Assembly: GCA_934646965.1 (NCBI GenBank)
Contig: CAKUEZ010000115.1
Span: 1 to 6,466, forward strand
Direction of reading: 5' to 3'
Source of the DNA: an uncultured Collinsella sp.
GTDB taxonomy: Bacteria > Actinomycetota > Coriobacteriia > Coriobacteriales > Coriobacteriaceae
DNA length: 6,466 nucleotides
A model generated the notes under the pieces. It did not search any database, was not told where the DNA came from, and saw only the letters and a program-made list of their open reading frames with translations. Below are positions 6,235 through 6,466 of this stretch, piece by piece (the first letter of the stretch is position 1; each line of letters starts with the position of its first letter). Both the position numbers and the translations under genes were made by a program.

Positions 6235-6288
6235 GGCAGTTAGGGACGTTCCTTTTCTGCCGGCACTTTGGGAACGTCCCTAACTGCC
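6235..6288. repeat. Perfect 18-bp hairpin with GGGACGTTC core (element C)
   Basis: GGCAGTTAGGGACGTTCC (6235-6252) and its exact complement (6271-6288) flank an 18-base loop containing the palindrome TGCCGGCA (6258-6265). It begins 7 bases after element B. The GGGACGTTC core is identical to that of element A about 2.4 kb away. No T-tract follows, so classical termination is not supported. Confidence 0.87.
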
Positions 6289-6323
6289 ACCTAGTCCCTG
6301 CCCCTGGGGTATCATGGCTTAGT

Positions 6324-6332
6324 TGCTATAAC
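6324..6332 (+). promoter_or_regulatory. Possible extended -10 promoter for tmk
   Basis: TGCTATAAC matches an extended -10 (TGnTATAAT with one change), 36 bases before the tmk ATG. The -35 region is poor (CTGGGG). The two hairpins upstream would separate it from the hydrolase transcript, which makes an own promoter for tmk plausible but unproven. Confidence 0.35.
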
Positions 6333-6351
6333 TCGCATTTACGCGCCTTGT

Positions 6352-6360
6352 AGGAAGGGG
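6352..6360 (+). promoter_or_regulatory. Ribosome binding site of tmk
   Basis: AGGAAGGGG lies upstream of the ATG at 6369. Between them a short stem GGGC-TGC-GCCC (6358-6368) ends exactly at the start codon and overlaps the 3' end of the Shine-Dalgarno. Confidence 0.6.
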
Positions 6361-6368
6361 CTGCGCCC

Positions 6369-6466
6369 ATGGCTTTTGAGCCCGCTCAACATAGCTTCAT
6401 TACGCTCGAGGGCGTCGATGGCGCCGGCAAGTCCACGCAGGCGCGCCTGCTCGCCCGCGCGCTCGA
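6369..6466 (+). CDS. tmk: Thymidylate kinase, N-terminal fragment cut by the window end
   Basis: dTMP kinase phosphorylates dTMP to dTDP with ATP, an essential step toward dTTP in the cytoplasm. Only the first 32 full codons are visible. They read MAFEPAQHSFITLEGVDGAG followed by KSTQARLLARAL. FITLEGVDGAGKSTQ contains the phosphate-binding P-loop (G15 to T23) in the form typical of bacterial Tmk. The start is backed by AGGAAGGGG upstream. The remaining domains (DRY motif, LID) lie outside the window, so integrity cannot be judged. Other P-loop nucleoside kinases are less likely because LEGVDGAGKSTQ is diagnostic. Confidence 0.92.
   Translation, partial: MAFEPAQHSFITLEGVDGAGKSTQARLLARAL

Noticed and set aside
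6157..6288. Elements B and C as ordinary intrinsic terminators
   Set aside because: Neither right arm is followed by a T-tract. A terminator reading is therefore weak, although some termination by stem strength cannot be excluded.
3830..6288. The hairpins as a CRISPR array or tRNA/att site
   Set aside because: There are no regularly spaced direct repeats with unique spacers, no cloverleaf, and no integrase gene in the window.

Overview
The window is GC-rich and reads like a gut actinobacterium of the class Coriobacteriia. Collinsella is my best guess, from gene style, codon use and gene content remembered from that group. This is inference and not a database match. Five complete genes and one partial gene fill almost all of it, and no gap without a gene exceeds about 210 bases.

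Left part (1-3761, + strand): hypA and hypB, the nickel-delivery pair for [NiFe]-hydrogenase maturation, are followed after 54 bases by a type IA DNA topoisomerase that starts at TTG. No terminator separates them, so they may be co-transcribed. The topoisomerase carries motifs that I associate with the archaeal TopA branch, four C-terminal zinc ribbons and a histone-like Lys/Ala/Thr tail.

Middle (3762-5106): a strong, probably bidirectional hairpin terminator and a second, larger imperfect hairpin lie between topA and a convergent minus-strand gene. That gene encodes a single-pass membrane protein with an N-terminal cytosolic zinc ribbon, a Pro/Gln/Ala linker and an external acidic domain containing 11 consecutive aspartates. 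Its promoter has a perfect TATAAT.

Right part (5107-6466, + strand): a divergent gene encodes an exported class-A-beta-lactamase-like serine hydrolase with a probable Tat-type lipoprotein signal peptide. Two long hairpins follow it back to back, the first overlapping its stop codon. The window ends 98 bases into tmk (thymidylate kinase).

The most unusual signal is a set of three long intergenic hairpins (3830-3887, 6157-6227, 6235-6288). They share a GGGAC core, two of them share GGGACGTTC, and the same two have a small palindrome in the loop. They look like one dispersed mobile or structural repeat family. I see no defence, CRISPR, phage or RNA-gene system here.
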